NCBI GenBank assembly: GCA_025558095.1
Contig: JAIVFI010000008.1
Location: 124,001-188,000 of the forward strand
DNA from: Hyaloraphidium curvatum
Lineage: Eukaryota > Monoblepharomycota > Hyaloraphidiomycetes > Hyaloraphidiales > Hyaloraphidiaceae
Direction of reading: 5' to 3'
DNA length: 64,000 nucleotides
Part shown: positions 10,599-22,116 of the stretch, one piece after another
Layout: each line of letters begins with the position of its first letter
How positions within the stretch are numbered: position 1 is the first letter of the stretch
The notes under the pieces: model-generated
What the model saw: the letters and a program-made list of their open reading frames with translations, nothing else
Told to the model about the DNA's origin: nothing
Database searches by the model: none
Translations under genes and position numbers: made by a program

Positions 10599-11803
10599 AT
10601 GGAAGCCGCTCGCAACGCCGCACTGCCCGCCCGGCGGCCCTCCCCGGTTCCGTCGTCCGCCCGCTCGCCGAAGAAGCGCGACCCCTCGCGGCCCGGCGCA
10701 GGCACTCCAACGACGTCGGCGACGCTCAGCCCGGCACGCACGCCCGCGGAGGACGACGACACCGCCGCCGGCTCGGGAGCAGAGTCGCCGCGGGACGCCC
10801 CGGCTCCGGACCGCGCCCGCTCGCCTTCGCCCCAGCGGGAGGACTCACCCGATCGCCTGGCCCGCGAAGCTCGTCGCTCCAACTGGGCTCCGGCATCCCC
10901 TTTGCCGAGGACGCCGTCGGTTTCGCCCTCGCGCAAGCGCCGGCGCCCCTCCCCGTCTCCTCCCCGGCCCCGTTCGCCTTCTCCGGGCGAGGAATGGCGC
11001 CAGCCCTCGAACCTCAACCCTGTTGTGAAGCGTGATCTCGTGCTCGAATACTGGGAGCGCTCGGAAGAGTGCACGGTCCGCAAGAAGGCCCACCTGGTGA
11101 GCGGTGCCCGTCCATTCAGTTGATGTGGGCACTCTAACCCGTTTGAAACTCTCTTTTCGTTCCTCTTCTCCGTTCATACCTCTTCTCTTCCTTCTTTCGT
11201 AAGGCCGACATCGACCGCATTCAAGGTTCGCGCGAGGATTGGATTATGCGCTCGGTGCTGCACACGGACCACACGGTGCTCGAACCCAACCCGTTCCCGT
11301 ACACGACTCCCAGGGGCATAGAACATTGGACTCTGTGGAGCGTAGGCAATTTGAACACGGAACAGGTCGAATCTTTCGTCGTCGGATGGATCGAGAGGGA
11401 GAAGAAAGAAGTGGTCAGGTGGAACTTTGACTGGAACGAGGTTGGTCGAATTTCTGCCCATCCCCGCATCAAAGTCGCTCATCTGACTCCCACGAAACAG
11501 GGCATCGGCTCCATCGACGTCTGGCACATCCACGTCTACTTCCAGACGGTCCCCGACGACCTCGTCGACCGCTCCGTCGTCGCCGCGGAGCGCGAGGCCG
11601 AGCGCCGGAAGCACGAGGAGGAGCGGCGGCGGTACGAGGAGGAGCGGGGCAGGAAGAGGGTACGGTGGGACGAGGGCCCTTCGAGGAGCCCGTCGAGGAG
11701 CCCGGAGGGGGGCAATGGGTGGGATTCGTGGGAGAGGGCGCGGGACGGGGACCCGTGCGCGGCGGCGGAACGGGAGCGCGAGGCGCAAGCACCGGCCGGA
11801 TAG
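10599..11803 (+). CDS. DUF3605-domain protein with Ser/Pro/Arg-rich flanks
   Basis: Exons 10599-11096, 11204-11440 and 11501-11803 give 345 aa. The first 125 residues are rich in S-P, P-S and R, with blocks such as SPSRKRRRPSPSPPRPRSP, looking like a disordered, nuclear, phosphorylatable RS-type tail. The folded part (about 130-270) contains HWTLWS, WNFDWNE and WHIHVYFQ, the tryptophan/histidine pattern I associate with the fungal DUF3605 family, whose function is unknown. The 60-bp intron at 11441-11500 is removed in phase; it separates DWNE from GIGSIDVWH. The C-terminus is an E/R-rich helix followed by a second S-P/R stretch, ending in TAG. A 19-base G run begins 13 nt after the stop. Confidence 0.7.
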
Positions 11804-11816
11804 AGGAAGGAGGGAA

Positions 11817-11835
11817 GGGGGGGGGGGGGGGGGGG
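11817..11835 (+). repeat. poly-G tract, 19 bases
   Basis: Uninterrupted run of G starting 13 nt after the DUF3605 gene's stop codon. See also 46239-46248 and 47934-47946. Confidence 0.9.
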
Positions 11836-11882
11836 AACTCCCTCATCCAACAACTTCGTCATACCATGTTCATAGAAACAGT

Positions 11883-12722
11883 TCACGTGGTATACTGCTC
11901 GATAACAGGTCTCGAGAGCTGCTTCCCGAGCACCCGAATGGCCATCTTTCCGTCCGCAGAGGCCAAGATGGGAACTTCGAGCTCCGTTGGGCCCCATCCT
12001 TTCGGGATCGTCACTTTCTCATGACCAACGCGGAATTCAAGAGTTTTGTCACCAAGTTGGAAGGCAACGGTGGTTCCATCCGAGGACCCATCGCCCCGTT
12101 GCCATCCTGCCCCAGCCGTCTGCCCAAAGACGGTTTCCGAGAACCGTCCTGCGGCACCATCGGCATCGCGCCACTGGAACTTCAAGCCCGTGGTGTCGTC
12201 GTCCACCAGCCTGCCATCGAACGCGGCGGCCTTGCCGTCCTTGACTCCCTCGCCTTCCGTGATCCATGCCACATGCTGTGAGAACTTCTCTCCATCGGGG
12301 GACGTGAGGACCCCCTTTCCGATGTCGGCAACCGCCTTCGGCGGCGCATCGAAGACGACCAGCACCGCCTTCCTGTCCTCCTCGTCGTCGGCCAGCGACG
12401 CCGACTCGAACTCGACCTTTCCGCCGTCGAGCAGCCGCACTTCCAGCGGAAACTGCCCCAGCGCCGTGCGAATCGCGTAGTTCATCCCCGCAGCCTTCGA
12501 CACCGCTGCCGGGCCGGCCGAGACAAGCGTCGCGGTGCCGTCAGCGCGGCCGACGAATAGGCAGGTGCCGGTGCGGACGTTGGGGTCGTTGTGCAGGATC
12601 CCGGAGGCAGTGTAGCGGAGGTCCTCGCCCGCGGGGCGGAAGGAGATCGAGGGGCCGTGGCGGGTGCCCGTGGTAAAGGTGCGATTGCAGAGAAACGCGT
12701 GAAGAGAGTGGGGAGACGACAT
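11883..12722 (-). CDS. unknown protein, 279 aa
   Basis: Single-exon frame from ATG at 12722 to TAG/TGA-class stop at 11883. The translation has balanced composition with no obvious low complexity, and blocks such as GRADGTATLVSAGP, EVRLLDGGKVEFES and VTIPKGWGPTELEVP that look like a beta-rich fold. No signal peptide, membrane segment or known motif was recognised. The frame is open further upstream, but an ATG start at 12722 leaves a 246-bp gap to the divergent F-box-like gene at 12969, suggesting a shared promoter. The opposite strand has no comparable frame. Function unknown. Confidence 0.6.
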   Translation of the reverse strand: MSSPHSLHAFLCNRTFTTGTRHGPSISFRPAGEDLRYTASGILHNDPNVRTGTCLFVGRADGTATLVSAGPAAVSKAAGMNYAIRTALGQFPLEVRLLDGGKVEFESASLADDEEDRKAVLVVFDAPPKAVADIGKGVLTSPDGEKFSQHVAWITEGEGVKDGKAAAFDGRLVDDDTTGLKFQWRDADGAAGRFSETVFGQTAGAGWQRGDGSSDGTTVAFQLGDKTLEFRVGHEKVTIPKGWGPTELEVPILASADGKMAIRVLGKQLSRPVIEQYTT

Positions 12723-12968
12723 CTCGCGTCCGGGAGACAGTTCCAGAGGAACGGGAGCAGGCTCTCTTGGAATGCCGATCGACGCGATGGAAAAGAGCTT
12801 GAGAGCTCGTCGAAATAATGCGCTAAGTACTGATTGTTCGCCTTTGCTTCGCGCGGAGCGACGCGAGTTGAGAAAGTTGAGACCTTTTGAGACCCGCGGT
12901 GACATCCTCGCGCCTCCATCGTCTCGAGTAAGGAGGGGCAGGAGGTCGCTTCGAAAGGCAACGCAAGA

Positions 12969-14894
12969 ATGGACTCTCCGACTACAGAAGAGGCTGCGCC
13001 GACGCCGCTCTCGCTGCCTCCGGAGCTGCTCACCAAGATCATCTCGTTCTGCGGTCGGACCTTCGAACACGTCCGGGCGACGCCTTCCGCGCTTCTCCAA
13101 TCGTGCCGCCGGCTTTATGAGCTCGGTCGGTCGCCGGCTACGCGCGTCGAGTTCCTCGTGACGACGTACGGCACATCGCGCGCCTTCGAGGCTTCCGGAC
13201 TCTGGTTGAGACTGCTCAACCGAGATGTCGTGTCGGGCCTCGCGAGGAGGTGCCATCCCGTCCCGCGCTACCAGCTCCAGCGGCTCTACCAGCGATGCGC
13301 GAACGCTTTCAGGACGGACCTCCATCTCCCCATCCTCGTGTCGTCAGACGCCCTCTATCCCCCGCCGGCCGTCTCCAGCTCGGTGGAGTGGCGCCCGGGA
13401 GTGCCGGCCGCAAGCCTCGGATTCTGTCCCGATTGGCCGGACGACGTCGAGTTCGAGAAGCTTGCCTTCTTTGACGGCGAAGCCCTGGATGGCTGGCAGC
13501 AGAAACTGGTGGAAGAAGGCCGAAGCGGTGGCTGGGCCGCACCGGACGACCCTGCGCTGACGGCCATGCTCACGTTGAAGAACGTCTACGGCCTGGGTCC
13601 CGATGCGACGATGGCATACGTCGCGAAATCCTCCATCTCGGCCCGGGAGGACGAGGACGACCTGCCCCTGGACTCTGGAATCGAGGGCGCCAGGCTTTCG
13701 TACGCGCTCCTGCAGCAGGCGGGAGACATGAGGGACGAGGTCGCGCTCCGCCGGCTCATGCGGTACGGTGCCTCGCCGCAGCTCGCGGACGATTCCTTCT
13801 TCTGGCGCACGCTGGGCCGGTACAAGGAGCGTAGGGAGAAGGGTGAGGGCAAGGATCTTGAGGATGACAACGGAGAGCGGCTCATGTGGGACCTGCTCAA
13901 TGTCGAGAATCAAGCCGCCCGCGGCGACCTCGGCTTCATCAATCTCAACAGCCGCGATTTCGAAGGCACGGTCGTCGACGTTATGGCCAGTTGGTACAAG
14001 TCGGAGATGATGGATTCCCTGCGCGACGTCCTCTGGGTCGCGAACATTCTCTCCGCGTCCTGCGTGGACTCTATGAGCGAGAGCTTTTTCCGGGTACTGC
14101 TTTAGCAGCTTCAGGCCAACGGCTGGCTTGCGACGGACGCCGGGCGAGCCGCGCTGCGGAAGGCCGAGAAAGAGCTGCTCGACCGCATGAATGTCCCGCT
14201 GTTAGACCTTCTCGTTCCCTATGTGCGGATTCACTGCGATGCAACTCCGAATCTTTACGCCACCCTCCTCCGCGGTGCGAGGGATGAGGCAATCCAGCTG
14301 CGCGCCGAAGGAAGGAGGTTAACCGCGGACGAAATCGTAGGTAGAAATCGTCGAATCTCCGGCACATGGGTTGACTTGTTGGCTTCCTCTCTATTTCAGG
14401 GCACCATTATGCAGGGAGATCCGGTGCCGCAGGCCGCCACCGACTTTGTGATCCGTGACTACCCGTTCACCGCCGAGGAAATCAAGCAGCTGGTCCAGTG
14501 GATCGTGGCCAACCCCAGCGTCTCGCGTGTACGCAACCTCATCGCCCTCGTCGGTGCGCATCTGGACCTCGTGGACCGGGCAGAGACGTCCGCGGCGCTG
14601 GGTTCACTCCTGAAGCGGTCCCTCCGATTTCCGGCCCTCGCCGACGAGCTCCTTCCGGTTGGCTGGCTGATGCCGCCCGCCATTACCTACGACATCCTCA
14701 GCGACTGCATGAAGGCGATCCATGTGAAGTCGATCGACGCCCTCGGCACCTTCAAGAAGCTGCTCGCGGCCGCCGCCAGGCAGCCTGCGATCATCGGGAG
14801 GGCCAATATGGCGCGGAAGATGGCGGAAGGGAGGGGCGGGGAGTGGAAGGATGCCTGGGATGGCTACGAGAGGAGGTACCAGGCGAAAAAGTAG
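12969..14894 (+). pseudogene. F-box-like gene interrupted by in-frame TAG
   Basis: Reads from MDSPTTEEA through an F-box-like segment (LPPELLTKIISFCG, residues about 18-31) to KK-stop at 14894. A 63-bp intron (14337-14399, phase 0, GTAGGT...TTTCAG) matches the position of the intron remnant in the minus-strand sister copy. An in-frame TAG at 14103-14105 interrupts it; in the sister the aligned residue is Glu, so a single GAG-to-TAG change explains it. Sequence on both sides stays in frame and conserved. Either this is a recent pseudogene, or a 378-aa truncated protein is made, or the stop is read through. F-box proteins usually bridge Skp1-cullin ubiquitin ligases to targets; the rest of this family is unknown to me and may be lineage-specific. 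Confidence 0.7.
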
Positions 14895-14982
14895 GCTCTT
14901 TGGGGCATGGATCTTTCGGGACGCTCGAAGTGGCACATCTCGCTCTTGTATCTTCCATCTTGCCATCAACTTGTTGCTCTGA

Positions 14983-17900
14983 CTATACACACCTCCAAGC
15001 AACTACAAGAACGTAGGACTTTACGCAGTTGAACTGCGTGTAGAAGTCCGCCTCGCTGGGGTTCAGAGCGAAACCCGAGCAAGACTGGCGTCCATCGCAG
15101 GCGGCCTGGGTCAGCGCGTCCTTTGCGTCGCGGGAACGTTCGCTGGCGCCGGGCGCTTGTTGGTTTTGCAACTGCTTTGTCACATGTGCGAGACCCGTGG
15201 AGAAAGGGTTCCTGAACATGTTCTGAAGGGAGCTCTGCACATTGGCAGCGGCGAAAGCAGCCGTGCACGCGTCCGTGGCCGCTGCCCTGTCCCCGGGCAC
15301 TTTGCACGTATCGGCCCGGAACGCCTCCGACCCGACCGGATCGTAGGCAAAGGTTTCGATCTTGATCTTCTTGCCAGCGTCGCACTGGATCTCTGCCCGC
15401 TCCTTCGCACACCAAGACCTGCCGAAGAGCCTCGGGCCGGTGTTCACGAAGCCCGACATCCACGTCTTGCCGACTTGCGCAAACGGTGCAACGCTCACGG
15501 TGTCGCAAGAGGCAATGTAGCAGTCCCTGGACGTGAGAGCGCTCGGGCTCGGGTCTGCTGCGTCCCAGGAGAACGCGCGGCATGGGCTAGGCGAGTTCGG
15601 CGCGCCGATCCTGCTAGCACAAGCTGAGCGGCACATGTCGAACGTCGGCACTTTGCCCAGATAGAGGCAGCCTCCGCTGCATGGGCAAGCGAAACTCGCG
15701 GTCCTCATGATGATCTCCCGATTGATCTGGTTGGCGAGCGTCGAGAAAATGCCCGGCAATCCTATCAGGGCCGCAGGATTCAGATAGAGCCTCATGAACG
15801 AACTGAGGCTGTTGGGTCCGGGCTTGACTTCGACCATTTTGTCGGGCTGCTCGTCGAAATACTGCTTGTATCCCGAAACGTGGCTGTTGGTCTGGGCAAT
15901 CGCGTTCAAGCTGAAGGTGGCGTACGAAAAGGTCGTCGTCCAGGCTGCCCTGCCGATGCATTGCGAGTCCCCGCCCCGCGCCCACGTGAAGCCCCAGCAG
16001 ACCGGATCCGCCTCGCACCTCCTCTTGCACGCAGAGGCTGAATCCATCTTGCCGTACGTCTTGAGGCCGTTGAGGCCGTCGCCCCAGTCGCGCACCGCGC
16101 CGGCCGGGACCATCCCCTCGATCAGGCTCCATCCGTCCATGTCCTCCCATTCCTTGAACCCCATCGGCGGTGCCGCGGGATGCTTCGCCACGTAGGCGGC
16201 CTGCCACTCCTCCACCTTCTTCTTCAGATCCGCAGGCAGCAACCTGTGCGCGGGGACGAAGGCATCCATCTTGATCACCCGCCATTGGTCGTAGGTCTGA
16301 TCGACGGACGCAGCCCAGGCGACAAACGAGCTGGTGTCGCCGTCCGGTCTGAACCCTCCCGAGAGCTGGCTCGTCGCACCCCCCACGGCGGTCCAGGTGC
16401 TGCCGCTCACGGCGCTCTTGAACGACCCCGAGGACGAGGACGAGGATCCGCCGCCGGCTCCGACGGATACCCCGGCCTTGCCGAGGCTGACCGACACCTC
16501 GGCGCTGATCGACTGCGACAGCGACGACGAGCTGGAGCCCGCCATGCTCGACGCATCGAAGCTCGAGTACAGCTTGGCCCCGAGCTCGACCTCGGACGGT
16601 ATCACGTGGCCCCACGTGCTCTTGAGCAGATCCTGGTACTGCCCGAACTTGGCGTCCGGAGCCGCCGCCGACTTGTCCACGGCCTGCACCGCGGCGACGA
16701 AATCTGGGTTCACCTTGAAGGGCGACGGGTTGTTGGGGTCCCACGTGATGACGAGCCTCCGGTAGTTCCAGCTTGCCACAGCTCGGGTCTGCTCGCTGCT
16801 CGAAGAGGACTCCGACGACCTTTCCTCCTTGTAGCTGGCAGATGCCGACACGAAACCGTAACTGGCCGAAACGGAGACATCCACGAACCCTGATGTCGCC
16901 ATGGCCGTTTCCCGCTCGGAATGGGTGATCTGGGTCGAGGCTTCCGCGGTGCTGGTGGGACGCAGTGTCAGCCGGATGGCAAAAGGCTTCCGATCCCGAC
17001 ATCACCTCAGAACCTTGTACTGCGGTTTCGGAAACTCTTTCGGATTCGGCGGCACGAGCAGGGCAAACTTGGATCCGATCGACTGCGCCGGCGCCGCCCC
17101 GGAGAGCTTGAACCCGTTCAGAAGGCTATTGGCGTCGAAGATCTCGAACCACTGCTTCGAGCAGAACTTGGACGGCCGCGGGGGCGAGGCGTCGCCGCAG
17201 GTCGCGCCGTCCTTGTCTTGGTCCTTGCCGCCCGAACCGGCGCCCTTCCCGCCCGCATCCTTTCCGTCCGAATCGTCGTCCTCGCTCGAATCTTCGTCGT
17301 CGCCGACCTCTTCCTCCTCCTCGTCGCCATCTTCCTCCTCGGATGCGAGCCCCTCGACGCGCATCTCGTACCCCGGCGCGATCCTCTGCCCCTTGGCCGC
17401 CATCACCCCGAGGTACATCCCTTCGAGCTCCCCGTCCACGGTCGCCGTGAGGACGAACTGTCCCGGGCTCTTCTGCTTCCCCTTGGCCGCACCGCAGGCC
17501 TGCTGCCGCAGCGGATCCGGTTTGCTCGAACCCGACGAGCCGGCTTTGGCGGAGAACTTGACGGGTTTGGCGCCGGCGCCGGCCTGGGTGGTCATGGCCA
17601 CGAGGGAGAGGTCCTTGAGCGCGAGCGGGGAGCCGTCGCCGCAGGCCCAGCCGCCGATGCGGACGGTGCCGGCGTCCGTGTCGAGGTCGAAGCTTTCGAG
17701 GTCCCCGGCAAATTGCGGGGCTGCGGTGGCGGATCAATGAGCGCGCGCTCGAGGATTGGATCGCATGCACTTACGTGTGACGGTGACGGGCTTGGCGTCC
17801 TTGGTCACCAGCTCCACCTGCTGCGCCTGCCCTGCCTTCGAGGCGGGATCCGCCCCCGGCGGGAAAGCAAAAGCTTTGAGCGCCTTGCCGATAACCCCCG

Positions 17901-19263
17901 TGACCTTCTCCGCCGGAACCACGATCGAGAACCGCACCGTCGCGGCCGCGATCCCGCCGCACTTTGCCAGCACCGCCGGATCGGTGTTGGCCACGGCGGT
18001 GACCCCCGTCGCCATCTCGCTGCCCTTCCCGTACGGCGCGGCCTGCACCGCGACCACGACGGGGGAGCTGGACCCCGTGAGACAGGCCCACCCTTCGACG
18101 AGCCCGGCCCCGGGGACGTCCGGATTGGGCCTGTACCCCGCCAGCTCGCCGATCAGCTTCGGGGGCTCCGCCTTGGCCTTGAGCTGGGCCGCAATCTCCT
18201 CCGCCGTCATGGGTTTGGGCGGTTTCGCGACGCATTGGTACCAAACGCGGAGGTACGGCTCCTCGTCGGCGTCGTTGACCGTGCACGTCTCGGGCTCGCC
18301 GTCGGCGGCCAGCTTGGGTGTCGCGGTGACGGTGCACTTTGTCTTGCCCTGGCACCGCTTCTGCAGCTCCACGAGGGCATTCTTGTCCGTGCCGCAGAGG
18401 GGGCCGGGCGCCTTGGGCTGGCCGCCGCACAGGTTGGCCGAGCCAGGGTACCGTCCCCACGTCGCCCTGAGCACGGATATCTTGTTGCTGGGGCAGGTGA
18501 CGCTGGCCTTCTTGTCCCCGCAGATGGTGGTGAGAAAGAGGCCGACGTGCGGCGCGGGCTTGGACGGCGCGCAGCGGTAGTCGACCTTGAGCGCAGCCTG
18601 CTGGCCGGTGCAGGCCGCGGCCGAGGATACAAGCTCGAAGATGTCGGCGCCGCAGGATTGCCGCGCTTGGCAGGCGGCCTTGACGCGGTCCGTGATGAGC
18701 GTCATCTCGTCAGCCGACACGGCGCACTCTGGTGCCGGGCCCGGGGCGGTTGCCTTGCTTTTCGCGGCCGCCTTTCTCCTGGTGAGACGGCGGCCCGCGT
18801 TCGGGCTCCGAGGGCCGCCCCACATTCGCCGGAGCCAGAGCCGTCCGGCGTACCGCGACCGCAACCGCCGGATCCGGCGTCTCTCCTCCTCATCGTCCCA
18901 AGACTCTTCCTCATCGTCCCCCTCTTCGTCGTCCTCCGCGCTCTCGTCCTCCTCCGAATCCTCGTCCGCGTCCTCCGACTCGTCCTCGCCGTCCCCGTCG
19001 CCGCCCCCGTCGCCGCCCCCAGCCGGCGACTTGCCGCCCTTGCATCCCGCGTCCCCCGCGGCGAACGCGACCTTCTGCACGTCCACGAAGTTCTCGCCGC
19101 AGTCGAGGAACAGGAAGTCGCCGTCCGCGCAGACTGTGGCGGATGCCTGCCCCTTCTTCCCGCGTTCGACCCGGCCAGGCCCTCGCGACGCGTCGGCGCG
19201 CGCCGCGGCCGCCCACGCGAGGACGACGAGCGCGAGGCAGATCAGCGCCGCGCGGAGGGCCAT
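14983..19263 (-). CDS. secreted MACPF pore-forming-type protein with SUEL lectin modules, 1390 aa
   Basis: Three exons on the minus strand (17775-19263, 17006-17720, 14983-16951) joined by two 54-bp introns in matching phase. Order: signal peptide (about 1-23); a SUEL rhamnose-binding lectin module split by a long Asp/Glu tract (about 45-251); a second SUEL module (about 267-374) containing VTCPSNKISVLRATWGRY; two segments sharing a GWAC motif; a second acidic tract (about 625-655); then a MACPF core. The MACPF signature appears as STWGHVIPSEVELG (about 844-857), flanked by two Ser/Val/Ala-alternating stretches that look like the two amphipathic hairpin regions of MACPF proteins. Cys-rich PAN/apple-like and SUEL-like segments form the C-terminus (ends AWRCV). 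Family knowledge: MACPF proteins oligomerise into membrane pores; SUEL modules bind rhamnose/galactose. Target cell and activity are unknown. Confidence 0.75.
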
Positions 19264-20400
19264 CCTCGGGGGCGGGACGGGCGGGAGGCGGCGGGGGGTT
19301 GAAGGATGGGTCCCGCCTTGAGTGGAGCTCCCCAGCCCGTTTCGGGTCTGTCCTCAAGGCCTCAAGGCGACGAGTCGGTGAACATCCAGGAGCGTTCATC
19401 AGTCGGATATTGTGCTGTTGTCTCCTTGGAGGGATGCAAGGCTCGCTAGCCGGCGAGAGCGCCGGAACTTGTGCTCCAACGGGGCTCTCTGATCGAGGAG
19501 TCACCTCGACAACAACCAACAGCCCGCCATAATCTGTCGAAAAATGCCTATTCTTCCGGCTGCATTCCATTATGCAAACCATTCGTTCATTTGCGCTCTT
19601 TCGCGGTCGCCGTCAGTGCCAAGGACCGTCCCCGCCCGGTGCCCTCGCGGCGCGCTTGGGCGGCATTGCGGCGGCGTGACCACGAGGAAGCTGTGCCGGC
19701 CGCCCCGTCCGAAGCCAGTGAGCCGGGCCGCGTGGGAACAAGCCGGTATAAACATGTTCCGGCCGCCAAGCCGCGATTGTAGGCGGCCGACCGGTGTGGC
19801 CGATCGCACACAGCAATCCCGGCCGGTCCGGTCTCCGCGGCGGGGATCCCTGGGCGGCGGGCACCGGAGCGCCGGGACCCGATTTGGATGTGCCGCGAGG
19901 CTTTTGACATGTGTAGCGAGGGGGCATGTGAAGGCGGGCGGGCCGCCATGAGGTTCAGGGTCCCCGGCGCGGAGGCGGGGGCGGGCGGAGGTGTTTGCGA
20001 CACCTGCGCGGCCGGCCGCCCCATCGGAGCGGTTCGGTCTGAGCGGTACAGTGAGATAGAAGGTTGGGCCGCGCGGTTTCGGAGGGCGGAGGCGCGGTCG
20101 GCCGGGTAGAAGCTGGTCCGAAGTTTAGGCGCTGGGTGGCTGAAGCCGGACGGCCCTCGCGATCTGTGGCGAGGCGAATCGGAGGCCGAAGGTAGGCCTA
20201 GTGGCTCCAGGTGTCGGCGGGAGCAGCTTCGAAAGGAACAATCTTTAGGTAGCGCCGCGAATCAGGCCGGGCTTCCGCGGAATTCGTCGGAGGCGGCGTT
20301 TGGAAATGGCGCTGTGTCGGCCGGCCACGACTAGCCGCGGCGCGGGCGGACCCTTTTCATCATCAGCGAAAACAGGTTTCCCCTCTGCCCTGACAAAACC
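19264..20400. other. intergenic region between divergent genes
   Basis: About 1.1 kb separating the MACPF/lectin gene (leftward) from the 218-aa gene (rightward). Short GC-rich open frames occur but none shows domain-like composition. A TATAAA-like string sits at 19746-19751. Nothing else recognised. Confidence 0.5.
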
Positions 20401-21057
20401 ATGAGCATGTCGCCTGTTTCCCCGCAGCCGCCTTCCCCCGCGCTGGTCGAGCTGGCCATGCCGCCGCCGGTGGTGCGGACGCCGAACGGCGTCGTCGCGC
20501 TTTCTGTGACCGACCTAACCGGAGCGGCCGACGACGACGCCCACTCGGTGCGCTCCGTGGCCACCTGCGGCCACTCGGACTCTGGAGACTTGGACGCCTT
20601 TTGCTACGGGTGCCATGTGGACGCCGGCCAGCAGCGCCGGGCCCGGTCAACATCGCCCGCCCGCTCCGCCTCGGTCCGCTCCGGGCCGCTCGACGCCCGC
20701 CCGCCCCCGCCCCACGCCCTGCGCCGCGCGACGTCGATGTCGATGCCCGGCGCACCGGCACCGCCCGGGTTCTCCTCCCTGGGCATGATGTCGCTGCCCG
20801 CGGGCGGCGCCCTGCCGCACACGCACCCGATGGCCCTCTCGATGACCCTTGCGCCCGTGCCGAACGGGCACGCGCATTTCTTGCGGGCCGCGTCGCAGAC
20901 CCTGGGGTCGGGCGCGGTGCCCGTTGCCCCGGTTGTCCCGGACAACAAGTTTACCGCCGCTGTGATGAAGAGCCGGCGGAAGGAGATGGAAAAGCAGCTG
21001 CCGCTTCAGTTGCAGATGCCCGGCATGCAGCTGGACACGCCGGTGGCATTTTACTGA
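20401..21057 (+). CDS. unknown Pro/Ser/Met-rich protein, 218 aa
   Basis: Single exon from ATG at 20401. Composition is rich in P, A, S and M, with an internal H/C cluster (VATCGHSDSGDLDAFCYGCH) that could bind metal, an RSTSPARSASVR block, and a charged C-terminal KSRRKEMEKQLPLQLQMPG segment. No signal peptide or membrane span. It looks largely disordered, perhaps a regulatory or adaptor protein. The opposite strand also has open frames here, a common effect of high GC, so coding status rests on start context and composition. Confidence 0.5.
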   Translation: MSMSPVSPQPPSPALVELAMPPPVVRTPNGVVALSVTDLTGAADDDAHSVRSVATCGHSDSGDLDAFCYGCHVDAGQQRRARSTSPARSASVRSGPLDARPPPPHALRRATSMSMPGAPAPPGFSSLGMMSLPAGGALPHTHPMALSMTLAPVPNGHAHFLRAASQTLGSGAVPVAPVVPDNKFTAAVMKSRRKEMEKQLPLQLQMPGMQLDTPVAFY

Positions 21058-21512
21058 TTGCTGGGCGATGCGGTGCTGGGCACGGACCTGCCTTTGGCCA
21101 AAATGGACCTTCATGGGAACCCGTGGTGATCTAGACGGAGAACGGCGGCGGGAGCGGCACATGGACCTGCCGGCCCGCGGCCAGAGAATCAGCTTATTTA
21201 CCCCAGCTCATGTACACTTATTGGCGAATGGCACGGACCTGAAGAAGCTCGACTTTGTGTGTCCCCTTGTCCCGGAGCAGGGTGGCTTTTGGCTTCCGGT
21301 AAGTCGAAGAACATTGTTCCATTTCCTGCCATTCCTTCGCGGTCAATCTGCGGACGGTCGTGCCTCGCGATTCTCATTGAGTTTCGTAGCGCGTTGTTGT
21401 TCCTTGGAGGTCGACCCTGCTCGAGTGATGATTCGTCCCCCCCAACCGAAACGTCCGACGCCGCCGTCCCAACCAGACCACCTTCTCCCTCCTTCCCCGC
21501 CTTCCGATAACA
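21058..21512. other. intergenic region before the HMG-like gene
   Basis: About 450 bp; pyrimidine-rich toward the start of the next gene. No gene seen. Confidence 0.5.
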
Positions 21513-22116
21513 ATGGTACGCTGCTATCGAGCGCTGCAACGCCGGCCGGGCGGTCCCGCGCGCGCCTGCGCGGTGCCGGTTCCGCTTCTCGGCGTGCGGC
21601 CAAAACCGTCGCGACCCCCGCCCTTTCTGCACCGTGATCCGCCCTTTCGGGAACTGATTCGTACTTTTCTTGCCTTGCGTTTTCCCGCCGCACCGCCGCC
21701 CGGACTCTTCCCCGCCCTCCGACGCCTCCTCGCACCCTTGGCGCGTCCCCTTCGCCCGGCCCCGCCTCCCCCTCCGCAGGCCAAGGCCGCCAAATCCTCC
21801 ACCACCAAGTCCGGCGCGCCCAAGGAGAAGCGACCGTCGACGTGCGCCGTCCATCCGCCGCGCACGTGCTTGATCTGACGCCTTTCTCCCTCTTGACTTC
21901 CTCCCTTTCCCTCCCTACCAGCCCCTGGAACAACTTCGTCTCGTCCCGCCTGAAGGACATCAAGGCCGCCCATCCCGGATGGTCCGTTCCCTCGCCGTCT
22001 GCCGACTGCGTCCGCGCGGCTGACCGTTGTCCGCCCGCAGGACGCACAAGGAGGCCATGGAGCACCTCGGAGGGATCTGGAAGAACGCGCCGGAGAACCC
22101 CAAGAGGGGCAAGTGA
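21513..22116 (+). CDS. small HMG/YABBY-like protein, 66 aa
   Basis: Model: 21513-21515 (ATG alone), 21780-21841, 21922-21981, 22041-22116. The last three exons are well supported: splice phases match and give a basic N-terminus (AKAAKSSTTKSGAPKEKR) followed by PWNNFVSSRLKDIKAAHPGW and THKEAMEHLGGIWKNAPENPKRGK. This has the pattern of small fungal proteins with an HMG-box-like, YABBY-type DNA-binding segment (aromatic-N-x-F near the start, H-K-E-A and W-K-x-x-P-E-N-P near the end). The first exon consisting of only the start codon before a 264-bp intron is the weakest part; an alternative 5' exon is possible. Probably an abundant nuclear, non-sequence-specific DNA-binding protein. Confidence 0.65.

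Noticed and set aside
4405..14105. TAG reassigned to an amino acid
   Set aside because: TAG is the natural stop of other genes here (for example 11803, 38438 and 61074), and the two in-frame TAGs align with different residues (Trp and Glu).
14095..14125. Tiny intron removing the TAG in the plus F-box-like gene
   Set aside because: GT-AG options there would be 12 or 21 nt, far below the roughly 50-nt minimum seen elsewhere, and the sister copy has coding residues at that place.
16921..19302. 793-codon open frame antisense to the MACPF/SUEL gene
   Set aside because: High-GC shadow of the minus-strand exons; Arg/Gly-rich with no domain, whereas the minus strand gives signal peptide and lectin motifs.
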